Shown here: in pieces, positions 10,258-20,592 of the stretch
How the letters are laid out: each line of letters opens with the position of its first letter
How positions within the stretch are numbered: position 1 is the first letter of the stretch
NCBI GenBank assembly: GCA_021323655.1
Contig: JAJPKO010000012.1
Span: 1 to 64,000, forward strand
DNA length: 64,000 nt
Reading direction: 5' to 3'
DNA from: Acidobacteriaceae bacterium
GTDB lineage: Bacteria; Acidobacteriota; Terriglobia; Terriglobales; Acidobacteriaceae
Position numbers and translations under genes: made by a program
Notes under the pieces: generated by a model
The model's input: only the letters and a program-made list of their open reading frames with translations
Told to the model about the DNA's origin: nothing
The model's database searches: none

Positions 10258-11256
10258 TTAGGGCACCGGAGCGTATACGCGAATCTCTGCTGGTTGAGAG
10301 CCTTGTCTCCGCACTGCGAGAAAGAGTCGATCCAGCTCCGGCGAGAAGAATCCCGTCCGCGCGCCGCTGACTGTTTTGATTCGTGCGAGTTCGTCGTAAT
10401 GGTCAGCGTCTCGCTGGTTGAGCACAGAGATCTCGCCGTCACCTCCGATGGCGTAGATTTTGTGCCGCTTTTGATCGAAGAAAACATCATCGCAATCGCC
10501 GACGACCGGCAGGCTAACGATTCGTTTGCCATGGTCCGTGTCGAACACAATGAAATGAGCAGGAAGGCGTGTTACCACGAAAAGACGGTGGTCCTCCTCG
10601 TCCAAGGCCATCGGGTAATTGGCGAGCGGCCCACCGGTGCTCCAGGATGCCACCTCCGTTTTTGTCATTCGATCGATGACCGCAATCTTTCGGGATCGTG
10701 GCACATTGACGAAGATGCGCGATCCGTTCTTCTCTAGCTGGAATGATTCGGGGTGAGCGCCGATCTTGATGTCTGTAAGTTTGGCCCCCTCCCGATCAAA
10801 CTCACCCAAAGCCCCAGAACCATATCCAACCCAAATGTGACCACTAACGGCGTCATAGCGTAGATTGTCGGCATCATCTCCGTAGGCAATCGAGTTGAGA
10901 AGTTTCCAGGACAAGGCATCGAACATACGAACTGATCCGTCTTTGCCGTTCGCTACAAAGACTCGATTCGTAGCGGGGACATAGACGATACCTTGAGGCT
11001 CGGCCAAATCCTTGATGGTATGAATCCGCTTGTTCTCTTTCAGATCAAGTACCTCAACCGAGTTGTTCCCGAGAGCCGCCACGAATAACCGCTGGCCTCG
11101 CAGATCAATCGCCAAATGATCGATACGCCCTTGGACGTCGGGCATCGGAATTGTTGCGACAAGCTTGAGAGGTTCGGTGCCGGCCTGTGCGAATGAAACG
11201 TCGGGCATCAACACAAGCGTCAGCACAACTACATTGAGGACTACGCTTTTCATCAT
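10258..11256 (-). CDS. Secreted YncE-like beta-propeller protein
   Basis: A 332-residue protein with a signal peptide (about residues 1-24, ending SFAQA) followed by repeats of the seven-bladed YncE/YVTN type, for example LFVAALGNNSVEVLDLKEN, RVFVANGKDGSVRMFD, VSGHIWVGYGSGALGEFD and RIFVNVPRSRKIAVIDR. Such propellers act in the periplasm or outside the cell and bind proteins or DNA; the ligand here is unknown. AAGGAA precedes the start. It lies 134 bp downstream of the nine-haem cytochrome on the same strand, so an electron-transfer or docking partnership is possible but inferred. Confidence 0.8.
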   Translation of the reverse strand: MMKSVVLNVVVLTLVLMPDVSFAQAGTEPLKLVATIPMPDVQGRIDHLAIDLRGQRLFVAALGNNSVEVLDLKENKRIHTIKDLAEPQGIVYVPATNRVFVANGKDGSVRMFDALSWKLLNSIAYGDDADNLRYDAVSGHIWVGYGSGALGEFDREGAKLTDIKIGAHPESFQLEKNGSRIFVNVPRSRKIAVIDRMTKTEVASWSTGGPLANYPMALDEEDHRLFVVTRLPAHFIVFDTDHGKRIVSLPVVGDCDDVFFDQKRHKIYAIGGDGEISVLNQRDADHYDELARIKTVSGARTGFFSPELDRLFLAVRRQGSQPAEIRVYAPVP

Positions 11257-11390
11257 TAGTTCCTTATCTCAGATGGCCTGAACTGAAGCTCACATGAAAG
11301 CTTGAATTACGCAGATCGTGCTGTGTCGCATGCCTGTCGGTCGCGATCTAGCCGTTCGTGGATTGTTTTCAGCCTTTACCAAATAGCCAA

Positions 11391-13064
11391 TCAGTTCTTC
11401 AGCGAAAATACCTGGTTGCCAACCCGCCAGGGTGAAACGGTGTTCCATGTCAGTAGTTCCTTGGTTGCCCATTCCGTGGACTTGCCTGTGTGACATGAGG
11501 TACACGGATTCGGCATCTTGTATTTGTCTGTCATCGTAGGTGTGATGAATCGGAAAGTGTGGGATCTCACAAAGGAACCCGGCACACCCTGCGTTTCAAT
11601 CTTCGGCATGTGGCAGGAAACGCACTGGCTACCTGGACTGCCATCCTTGTGGTGCGTGTGCTCTTCCAAACTCGCGGTATGAGGCCCGTTGGGCGAGTTT
11701 GGGCCGTGGCAATTGAGGCATAGCTTCTGTGCCGGCTCGCGGAGCTGGGCATAGTTGTCGGTGCCGTGAACATCGTGGCAGGTAGCACAGGTTACACCGT
11801 GACGGTACATCACGCTCTGCACAAAGTCATTGCCTTGCATCCGGTTCTTATGCGCTGTTCCATCAGCAAAGTGCAGGAAATCCGTTTGCCCCAGGGTGTT
11901 GTCTTCGAGTTTCCAATAGTCCGCCAGGCGAAGGCCGACATGATAACCGACCGGCCAGTCGTAAGCCTTGCCGTCGATGAGGCCAGCACGAGGCCGTCCC
12001 TGTGAATGGCATTGGATACAGGTATCGTTCGAAGCCACATCATCCATTGCGGACGGGTTCAGAATGTTGGTGCGGGTCGGGTGTGCGATATGCTCGCTGC
12101 CCGGACCGTGGCAACGCTCACAGCCAACATTCCATTCCGTCACCTGCTTGGTGTGGATGTCGTAATTCACGGAATGGCAGCCATCGCAGGTCGGCCCGGT
12201 CGGACGCTGCATATTGTCAGAGGTGTAGTAAGCTGTCCACCAATCCGCGCCTGTGTCGGGTACGTGGTACTTCATCCATCTTTTATTGCCGATGTCCCAT
12301 TGCACCGGCAGAGGATAGTAGTCGTCACCGATCTTAGTAAAGTAGCGCTGCTTCCATTTGCTGCCGTATACAAACGCCACCTGATCGACAGTGAACTTGG
12401 CAATATTGTTTGTATTGATATCGGGAATGATGGCGTCCGGGTGTTGCCTGGGATCACGGACGACATTCGCCATCGGTGTCTTCTTCCAACGCTCGTAGAT
12501 CGCTGCATGACACTTCGCGCACGACTCAGAGCCGACATAGTGAGCGGAGTCCATGATGCTCTTCTGAAGTGTGGCCTTCTGTTCTGTGGGAGCGCGGAAA
12601 CTGCGAATGAAAGAGACCAGCTTCCAGCTCTCGGAGTCTGTCTCCGAGTGTATGCCCCGCATCGCGGGCATACCTGTAAGCTGCACACCATTCTCAATAA
12701 TGTAGTGGATCTGACCGTCGCTCATCCGTTGGGTTAGGTCGGAATGCAAGTCAGGCACGCGCGGATACTCGTTTGATCCGACTACAGTGGCACCGTGCCC
12801 ATCAACACCGTGACAGATGGCGCATCGTGCCATGAATTGCTCTCGCCCTTGTTGGAGTGCGGCATCGTCATTTTTGAAGGGATTGCTCCGCTTGCGTTCA
12901 TCGCTGGGAATGGCAAAGTTGCGTAAGCCACGCGCCGTGCCTGCTTCGATTGCAGACGGGACCGATGAAGCACGGAACCCGCGCCATTTGATCCACAGTG
13001 CTCCGATGGCTCCAAGAGCGACCATGGCGAAAATGGCGATTACGATCATTCGACGTGCCTTCAT
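11391..13064 (-). CDS. Nine-haem c-type cytochrome, membrane-anchored
   Basis: A 557-residue protein with an N-terminal membrane anchor or uncleaved signal (about residues 5-26) and nine CxxCH haem motifs: CAICH, CAKCH, CDGCH, CERCH, CIQCH, CATCH, CLNCH, CVSCH and CTSCH. The first belongs to a class-I-like mono-haem domain (about 70-150, with a GMPAMRG Met ligand). The remaining eight form a multihaem domain resembling cytochrome c554-type and other decahaem-like folds, with extra His residues such as HGVTCATCHDVHG. It probably passes electrons in the periplasm; donor and acceptor are not evident. No haem-lyase genes are nearby. Family membership is certain, the exact role is not. Confidence 0.85.
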   Translation of the reverse strand: MKARRMIVIAIFAMVALGAIGALWIKWRGFRASSVPSAIEAGTARGLRNFAIPSDERKRSNPFKNDDAALQQGREQFMARCAICHGVDGHGATVVGSNEYPRVPDLHSDLTQRMSDGQIHYIIENGVQLTGMPAMRGIHSETDSESWKLVSFIRSFRAPTEQKATLQKSIMDSAHYVGSESCAKCHAAIYERWKKTPMANVVRDPRQHPDAIIPDINTNNIAKFTVDQVAFVYGSKWKQRYFTKIGDDYYPLPVQWDIGNKRWMKYHVPDTGADWWTAYYTSDNMQRPTGPTCDGCHSVNYDIHTKQVTEWNVGCERCHGPGSEHIAHPTRTNILNPSAMDDVASNDTCIQCHSQGRPRAGLIDGKAYDWPVGYHVGLRLADYWKLEDNTLGQTDFLHFADGTAHKNRMQGNDFVQSVMYRHGVTCATCHDVHGTDNYAQLREPAQKLCLNCHGPNSPNGPHTASLEEHTHHKDGSPGSQCVSCHMPKIETQGVPGSFVRSHTFRFITPTMTDKYKMPNPCTSCHTGKSTEWATKELLTWNTVSPWRVGNQVFSLKN

Positions 13065-13261
13065 CTCTCAACCCACCTTTCCGTCATCGTTTCGTTCTGC
13101 CCAGGAACAGATACAACCCTTACATGCGGATGCGATGGGCATGATTTTCAAGGGTCAGGAGGCTTCACATAAAGGGCTTAATCCGCAATCATATCCTTGG
13201 GAACACTAAACGTGAGAGCCATTTTAGCCTGGACTTGCACTCAATACCCATTTCACGCAGC

Positions 13262-13288
13262 AAATATGAGCGTATAGCGCTCATATTT
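13262..13288. promoter_or_regulatory. Perfect inverted repeat upstream of groESL
   Basis: AAATATGAGCG and CGCTCATATTT form an 11-bp perfect dyad around the 5-base centre TATAG. It ends 13 bp before the groESL -35 box, between divergent genes. It is followed by a short T-run, but no rightward gene precedes it, so an operator or enhancer-like site is more likely than a terminator. Confidence 0.5.
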
Positions 13289-13301
13289 TTCATCCCTACC
13301 C

Positions 13302-13356
13302 TTGACAATCCTTCTCGAAGTTTTCTACATTAGCAGTCGGAGAGTGGAAGTGCTAA
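13302..13356 (+). promoter_or_regulatory. groESL promoter with CIRCE-like HrcA operator
   Basis: A TTGACA -35 box (13302-13307) is followed 18 bp later by TACATT (13326-13331). Overlapping the start region is TTAGCAGTC, nine bases, then AAGTGCTAA (13330-13356). That is the CIRCE layout (TTAGCACTC-N9-GAGTGCTAA) with one mismatch in each arm. CIRCE binds the heat-shock repressor HrcA; the hrcA gene is not in this window. The element explains heat-regulated expression of the chaperonins. Confidence 0.85.
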
Positions 13357-13459
13357 AACCTGCGAAAGCATGCCCTCCGCTCTCGAGAACTTTACTGTAA
13401 CTTCCAAATTTCAGCATTCAAAACCGCGAGCAAACCTCGCGCGAAGGAGAAGCACCGCA

Positions 13460-13777
13460 ATGGCAACAGCAACTGCTAGTGTAGCCACTACCTTTACTCC
13501 GCTGCATGACCGCATCCTGGTCCGGCGGGTCGAAGAATCCGAGACCGTCCGCGGCGGCATCATTATCCCCGACACAGCCAAGGAAAAGCCGCAGGAAGGC
13601 GAAGTCATCGCCGTCGGCAAGGGCAAGTCCAACGATGAAGGCAAGGTCTTCCCGCTCGACGTCAAGGCCGGCGACCGTATTCTCTTCGGCAAGTACTCCG
13701 GTACTGAAATCAAGATCGACGGCGAAGAGTATCTGATCATGCGCGAGGAAGAAGTCCTCGGCATCCTCAAGAAGTAA
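13460..13777 (+). CDS. groES: Co-chaperonin GroES
   Basis: The 10-kDa chaperonin lid that caps Gro[25 protein letters not shown] and [21 protein letters not shown] are canonical, including the mobile loop and the [16 protein letters not shown] tail. The ATG at 13460 has GAAGGAGA upstream and gives 105 residues, about eight more than E. coli GroES because of an Ala/Thr-rich N-terminus; a longer frame from 13370 would start almost at the transcript start. It is transcribed with groEL from the CIRCE promoter. Confidence 0.97.
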   Translation: MATATASVATTFTPLHDRILVRRVEESETVRGGIIIPDTAKEKPQEGEVIAVGKGKSNDEGKVFPLDVKAGDRILFGKYSGTEIKIDGEEYLIMREEEVLGILKK

Positions 13778-15502
<1,725 letters not shown>

Positions 15503-15539
15503 AAACCAGCCGTCCAGGCACAAGCCTCGCAGCAAAGAA

Positions 15540-15565
15540 AAGTCCCGCCTGGCGCGGGACTTTTT
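15540..15565 (+). terminator. Intrinsic terminator after groEL
   Basis: AAGTCCCGC and GCGGGACTT form a 9-bp stem with loop CTGGC, followed by a run of five T residues. It ends 63 bp after the groEL stop. Confidence 0.92.
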
Positions 15566-15607
15566 CTTTCCAGAAAGAGTGAGAGTACCTCCAGTGTGTT
15601 CCAGCCG

Positions 15608-15713
15608 GATGCCCAAAGGTTCACGAATCGGGGGTCCCCGGTATGCGCGGTTTTCGCGTTCCGGGGTGAGGAAGCTGACCTGGGCCTATCCAGTCTGCGT
15701 GAAGCGCACTCAT
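15608..15713. repeat. Dispersed repeat family 1, copy A
   Basis: This diverged copy has a 5' hairpin built from CCCCGG/CCGGGG with inner CGCG/CGCG, and the shared 3' module TGGGCCTATCCAGTCTGCG then TGAAGCGCACTCAT. The module matches the copies at 21965 and 29211. The region 15566-15798 otherwise holds no gene. Confidence 0.6.
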
Positions 15714-15798
15714 TTTTTCATCCTTGGTGGAGGCCCGAACCAGACAACACCCGCTACTTTCCCTCCCCGTACTCCATCTGAAGTAAAGTAATTTCATT

Positions 15799-17184
15799 GT
15801 GATCATCAACCTCGCGCGCCGCGCCCACAATCACAACTGGGAGCTGGACCCCATCACCCGCTCTCTTCTCGACACAGACTTCTACAAGCTCCTGATGCTC
15901 CAGTTCATCTGGAAGCGGTTTCCCGAAACAAAAGCGTCCTTTTCCTTTATCAATCGCTCCACACACGTGCGCCTGGCAGACTCCATCAACATGCACGAAC
16001 TACGCGAGCAACTGGAGCACACCCGCAAGCTGCGCTTCCACAAATCAGAACTCATCTGGCTGGCTGGCAACACCTTCTACGGCCAGCGCAGCATCTTTGA
16101 GCCTGCCTTCCTCGACTGGCTTGAGCACGGCTTCCGTCTCTCCGACTACGAACTTTCGCAGAAAGACGGCCAAATTGTCCTCCACTTTCATGGGCTGTGG
16201 AAAGAAACCACCATGTGGGAAATCTATGCCCTCACTCAGATAAGTGAGCTCAAAACGCGGTCCAGTCTCAAGCATCTGAGTGAACTCGAACTCGACATCC
16301 TTTACGCGCGCGCAAAGACCCGCCTGTGGGAGAAGATGGCGCGCCTGCGCGGTGTCCCCTGCCTCAGCCTCAGCGACTTCGGCACCCGCCGCCGCCACAG
16401 TTTTCTCTGGCAGGAATATGTCGTCAAAGCCATGAGCGATGTCCTCGGTAACATCTTCAAAGGCACCTCCAACACCTATCTCGCCTACAAGCATGATCTC
16501 GAAGCCATCGGCACCAACGCGCATGAGCTGCCCATGGCCCTCGCCGCCTTGTCCGGTTCCGATGAAGAACTGAAAGCGTCTCAGTACCGCTTGCTTGACC
16601 TGTGGCAGCAAACCTATCAGGGTGAGCTTCTGGTCATGCTGCCAGACACCTTCGGTACTACCCAGTTCCTCCGCGATGCGCCAGACTGGGTGGCCGACTG
16701 GACCGGACAGCGTGCCGACAGCAAAGACCCGTTCATCGCAGGCGACGAATACATTGCCTGGCTCCAGCAGCGCGGCCGCGACCCGCGCAAAAAGCTCTTC
16801 ATAGCCTCCGATGCTCTCGATGTGGACGCCATCCTCGCGCTGCACGCCTGGTTCTCAGGGGAAATCCAACACGGGTTCACTCCCTATGACTTCCGCTCTG
16901 CCAGCGATTTTCTTGATCGAACCAAATGGAAGCCCGAGCGCCGTATCCGCTTCAGCGCTGGCTGGGGCACGCTCCTCACCAACGATTTCCGCGACTGCAA
17001 TCCACAAGGCCACGACGGATTCGACCCGCTCAGCCTCGTCTGCAAAATGAACGACGTAGACGGACACCCGGCCGTAAAGCTCTCTGACAATTACGAGAAG
17101 GCCCTCGGCCCCGCCGAAGAAGTCCAGCGCTATCGAAACGTCTTCGGTAGCGCGGGCGTGGCCCATCTGCCTTTGACGATATAG
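15799..17184 (+). CDS. pncB: Nicotinate phosphoribosyltransferase
   Basis: It converts nicotinate and PRPP to nicotinate mononucleotide in NAD salvage (cytoplasm). The 461-residue length fits PncB. Family features are LLDTDFYKLLMLQFIWKRFP at the N-terminus, LSDFGTRRRHSFLWQ, the phosphate-site region FIASDALDVDAI, and FSAGWGTLLTNDF near the C-terminus. The start is a GTG at 15799 with only a weak AAG-rich site upstream. It stands alone between groEL and fabG, and there is no other NAD gene beside it. Confidence 0.93.
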   Translation: MIINLARRAHNHNWELDPITRSLLDTDFYKLLMLQFIWKRFPETKASFSFINRSTHVRLADSINMHELREQLEHTRKLRFHKSELIWLAGNTFYGQRSIFEPAFLDWLEHGFRLSDYELSQKDGQIVLHFHGLWKETTMWEIYALTQISELKTRSSLKHLSELELDILYARAKTRLWEKMARLRGVPCLSLSDFGTRRRHSFLWQEYVVKAMSDVLGNIFKGTSNTYLAYKHDLEAIGTNAHELPMALAALSGSDEELKASQYRLLDLWQQTYQGELLVMLPDTFGTTQFLRDAPDWVADWTGQRADSKDPFIAGDEYIAWLQQRGRDPRKKLFIASDALDVDAILALHAWFSGEIQHGFTPYDFRSASDFLDRTKWKPERRIRFSAGWGTLLTNDFRDCNPQGHDGFDPLSLVCKMNDVDGHPAVKLSDNYEKALGPAEEVQRYRNVFGSAGVAHLPLTI

Positions 17185-17262
17185 CCCAGGCCCGCAAACC
17201 AGCATGACCCGAAGCCTCTATAATTTTTGTTTGCGGCCCGCAAAAGAAAGGTGAGAAGAACT

Positions 17263-18009
17263 GTGCCCACTTTGGAAGGAAAAACAGCGCTCATTACCGG
17301 AGCTTCCCAGGGAATCGGCCGCGCCTGCGCCCTCGTTCTTGCCCGCGCCGGAGCCACCGTTGCCCTCGCTGCGCGCAATGAATCAAAGCTGAATGAAGTC
17401 GCTGCCGAGATCGCCGCATTCGGCGGAACAGCAAAGCCCTTCACCCTCGACGTCTCCAGCGAAGAGTCCATCAAGGCCACCGCAAAAGCTGTTCTTGAGC
17501 ACTTCGGCACCGTGCACGTTCTGGTAAACAATGCTGGCATCACCCGCGACACGCTTCTTCTTCGCATGAAACGCTCCGATTGGGACGACGTCATCACCAC
17601 CAATCTCACCGGGACCTTCCTGCTCACGCAGGCGCTCATCGGCCAGATGCTGAAGGCGCGTTGGGGCCGTATCATCAATATCTCAAGCGTAGTCGGTCAG
17701 ACAGGGCAGGCCGGGCAGGCCAATTACGCCGCCAGCAAAGCAGGACTCATCGGCTTCACGAAGTCGCTCGCCCGCGAGCTGGCCTCACGCCATATCACCG
17801 TCAACGCAGTCGCCCCCGGATACATCGAAACTGCCATGACCGCCGTGCTCGACGAAAAGCAGCGCACCGCCATGCTTTCACAGATTCCTCTGGGCCGCCC
17901 TGGATCTGACGACGACATCGCACACGCTGTCCGCTTTCTCGCCTCCGATGAGGCCGCCTACATCACCGGCCACGTCCTGGATGTGAACGGCGGCATGTAC
18001 ATGGGATAG
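17263..18009 (+). CDS. fabG: 3-oxoacyl-ACP reductase FabG
   Basis: A 248-residue short-chain dehydrogenase that reduces 3-oxoacyl-ACP with NADPH in fatty-acid elongation. It has the cofactor loop TGASQGIGRA, VLVNNAGITRDTLLLRM (typical of FabG), and the catalytic Ser with YAASK. The C-terminus, YITGHVLDVNGGMYMG, is also typical. The GTG at 17263 is chosen because AAAGGTGAG lies correctly upstream; a TTG at 17227 has none. No acyl-carrier gene is next to it, so a house-keeping or specialised reductase cannot be separated on context. The 183 bp after it (18010-18193) shows nothing recognisable. Confidence 0.9.
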   Translation: MPTLEGKTALITGASQGIGRACALVLARAGATVALAARNESKLNEVAAEIAAFGGTAKPFTLDVSSEESIKATAKAVLEHFGTVHVLVNNAGITRDTLLLRMKRSDWDDVITTNLTGTFLLTQALIGQMLKARWGRIINISSVVGQTGQAGQANYAASKAGLIGFTKSLARELASRHITVNAVAPGYIETAMTAVLDEKQRTAMLSQIPLGRPGSDDDIAHAVRFLASDEAAYITGHVLDVNGGMYMG

Positions 18010-18193
18010 GCCAGCTCAGCCACGACAGCATCCTCTTCTTATTTCTGACCGCACAACTCACCTTCCCGTCTTCTTCTCTAACGCCAGATGGAAGACACGA
18101 GCTACTCCGGTGCGGCCTGTTCTGGGCCTTCGCTGTCCTCGCAATATTGGCCTATGGGTACGAACCGGCGTGCATCAGGAAAAAGAATGCTGC

Positions 18194-19765
18194 CTAGATG
18201 TTCCCCTGTCGCATCTGTTCAGCCAGATACTCAGATGAACGCATCGCCAGCGCCAGAATCGTCATGGTTGGGTTCTGCCATCCGCCACTCACAAAGCAGG
18301 CCCCATCCACCACAAACAGGTTCTTAATGTCGTGGCTCTGGTTCCACTTGTTCAGCACGCTGCTCCTGGGATCATTCCCCATCCGGCAGGTGCCCAGCTC
18401 ATGAATGCTATACCCCGGCGGGTTCGGATCATAATTCTTCGTGAGCACCTCAAAGCCCGCCGACTCGGCCATCGCAACGCTCGTGTCCACCGCATCGCGC
18501 GCCATGTTGAATTCGTTGTCCGTGTACTTCGTATCAATGTGCAGTACCGGAATGCCCCAGGCATCCACCACGTGCGGATCAATGCTGACATGGTTCTCAT
18601 ACCGGGCCAGTACCTCTCCCATAATCGAAGTGGCAAATGTGCTGCTGTGGTAGCTCTCCAGCTTCTTTTCCAGCTCCTCGCCGTAGGCCGCAAAGTTTCG
18701 CGGGTCCATCGGTCCCATTCCGCTGTACACATTCAGCGCGTATCCACGAATAAAATTCGGCGCCTTTGTATCAATATTGCGGAAGCGCGGCACCAGCGCG
18801 GACCCACCTATCATCTCCGGAGTCGCTTTGCCATCGCGCGCCTCGGGCACCGAACACACAATCCCAGGCCCATACACCTGGTCAATCAGATAATGGCCCA
18901 TCACGCCGCTTGAGTTCGCCAGTTTTGAATTCAGCAGCAGGCGCGTGCTCTCCAGCGTTCCCGCGGCCAGCACCACCACGCGCGCCTTCACTGACATCTC
19001 GCGCCGCGAATGCCGCTCCACAAAGTGCGCCTCATTCACCAGGCCCGTATTCTTGTCCACGCTCAGTTCGCGCACAACCACATTGGGGACCGCCTTCAGC
19101 TTCCCCGTCGCAAATGCGTCCGGCAGCAACAGATTCACTGAGCTGGCAAGCCCATTCACTCCCAGCGCCCGCCGGCTCTTATACACCGGCACTCCCAGCT
19201 TTTTGCCCGCGGCAATAAACCGCTTCATGCACTCGGTCCACGGCGAGGTGTCCGGAACAAAATTGCCGTCCGGATATTGCGGAACTCCCTCCTTCGTTCC
19301 GGTCACGCGAAAAATCTCTTCTACCCGCGAGTAGTAAGGCGCCACATCCGCCAGGCTGATCGGCCAGTCATCGCCATAGCCATCATGCGACTTCGCCTTG
19401 AACTCGTAATCGCTCAAACGAAAGGACTGCCGCGACCAGAAGAGCGACCGCCCGCCAAACAACCTCACCCGCACCCAGTTGTAAGGATGCTCCGGGTTAT
19501 ACGTGTAAGGAACTTCCTGCTCATCCACCCACGTATTGGCGTTGAATTCATTCGCCTGGAAAACATGCGGCACCTTGCCCGGTTCCTTAAAGCCGCGATA
19601 CGGCAACGTGTATGCCGGTTTCCATTCCGTGTCCTTGCGCGGATCAGGAATCGGGCCTGCATTCAGCATCAGGCAGGAGATCCCCTTTTCCGTCAGCACC
19701 TTCGCCGCCATTCCGCCAGAATGACCCGAGCCGATAATCAGCACATCTACTTTTTTTTCTGCCAT
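18194..19765 (-). CDS. GMC family FAD-dependent oxidoreductase
   Basis: A 523-residue flavoprotein of the glucose-methanol-choline family, oxidising an alcohol or sugar. [19 protein letters not shown] is the FAD Rossmann motif. The C-terminus carries [12 protein letters not shown] and LFVVDGACF then [17 protein letters not shown], the GMC C-terminal signature with the usual catalytic His replaced in context by the Asn/Thr-rich turn. GAGGGAA precedes the ATG at 19765. It starts 8 bp after the subunit-3-like gene, so both form a membrane or periplasmic dehydrogenase; no own signal peptide is present, suggesting hitch-hiker export with the Tat-tagged partner. Substrate unknown. Confidence 0.87.
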   Translation of the reverse strand: MAEKKVDVLIIGSGHSGGMAAKVLTEKGISCLMLNAGPIPDPRKDTEWKPAYTLPYRGFKEPGKVPHVFQANEFNANTWVDEQEVPYTYNPEHPYNWVRVRLFGGRSLFWSRQSFRLSDYEFKAKSHDGYGDDWPISLADVAPYYSRVEEIFRVTGTKEGVPQYPDGNFVPDTSPWTECMKRFIAAGKKLGVPVYKSRRALGVNGLASSVNLLLPDAFATGKLKAVPNVVVRELSVDKNTGLVNEAHFVERHSRREMSVKARVVVLAAGTLESTRLLLNSKLANSSGVMGHYLIDQVYGPGIVCSVPEARDGKATPEMIGGSALVPRFRNIDTKAPNFIRGYALNVYSGMGPMDPRNFAAYGEELEKKLESYHSSTFATSIMGEVLARYENHVSIDPHVVDAWGIPVLHIDTKYTDNEFNMARDAVDTSVAMAESAGFEVLTKNYDPNPPGYSIHELGTCRMGNDPRSSVLNKWNQSHDIKNLFVVDGACFVSGGWQNPTMTILALAMRSSEYLAEQMRQGNI

Positions 19766-19773
19766 TCGTTCCC

Positions 19774-20484
19774 TCAGCCGTTTGTAACGCGGCGCTTTTT
19801 CCCTGTTGGCTGACAAGCCGCATGTCCTTCGCGGCGCACATCAGGATCTACCGGATACCAGAAAATTCCCTCATCCGGCGGCTGCTGGCCCTGCTTCTTC
19901 GCCGCCTCGCCCCACGCCTGCGAGTTCACCGTCGCCGTGCGCAGGTCGCTATGGACCACATTGATGAAGCGCTCATACGGCTCCTTCGGCGGATGGTCCG
20001 TCATCCACGTCCTCAGCCACGGACGCACAAGTTGATCGGCCTCCGTTGCATTCACGGAAGCAAACGGTTTATTGAAGCGGTGTCTGGCTTCCGCCTCCAG
20101 CCTGTCCAGCCCCGACTGGTACATCTGCTGCTGGTCCTGCGGCGAGGCCCCAATCAGGAAATCCAGAAACTCCGGCGCGCCCGCATCTACTGCGCTCGGA
20201 TATCCCTTCATCGCAGGCACCAGCACTTCGCTCAATCGCCGCAGCGTCGCATATTGCGTATCCGTAAAGAACCGCGCATAGGTCCCAGCCACCGCATCAG
20301 GAGCAATCTGCTTAATCGCATTCGGTTGGATCTCCGAAAGCCCCCGCATCCACGGCACCGGGCCTGGAGCAGTCGGGACCGGCGGAGGTGTGGAAGGCGC
20401 TACCGGACTCGGCTGCTGGCCCAGCATTGCCTTTGCTCCAACTGAGGCCGCCATCAGCCCCTTCATAAAATCACGCCGTTGCAT
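19774..20484 (-). CDS. Gluconate 2-dehydrogenase subunit 3-like protein, Tat-exported
   Basis: A 236-residue small subunit of GMC-type dehydrogenases. The N-terminus [19 protein letters not shown] is a twin-arginine signal. A Pro-rich linker follows, then the family core [20 protein letters not shown] and [20 protein letters not shown]. The ATG at 20484 is preceded by GGAGAAAGGG-like sequence. It is upstream of, and coupled to, the GMC flavoprotein and probably carries it through the Tat system. The third, cytochrome c, subunit of classical gluconate dehydrogenase is missing here. Confidence 0.85.
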   Translation of the reverse strand: MQRRDFMKGLMAASVGAKAMLGQQPSPVAPSTPPPVPTAPGPVPWMRGLSEIQPNAIKQIAPDAVAGTYARFFTDTQYATLRRLSEVLVPAMKGYPSAVDAGAPEFLDFLIGASPQDQQQMYQSGLDRLEAEARHRFNKPFASVNATEADQLVRPWLRTWMTDHPPKEPYERFINVVHSDLRTATVNSQAWGEAAKKQGQQPPDEGIFWYPVDPDVRREGHAACQPTGKKRRVTNG

Positions 20485-20592
20485 GAGTACCCTTTCTCCG
20501 GAAAAGCATGGAGACACTCCCTTGCTTGCGCCTCAAAATTTCGGCGCGCGGATTTTCCGAATTGTTTCTTTGGTTGATGAGGTTAAAAGTAT

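Noticed and set aside
13262-13288. Intrinsic terminator before groESL
   Set aside because: The dyad is followed by Ts, but no rightward gene precedes it, so there is no transcript to end.
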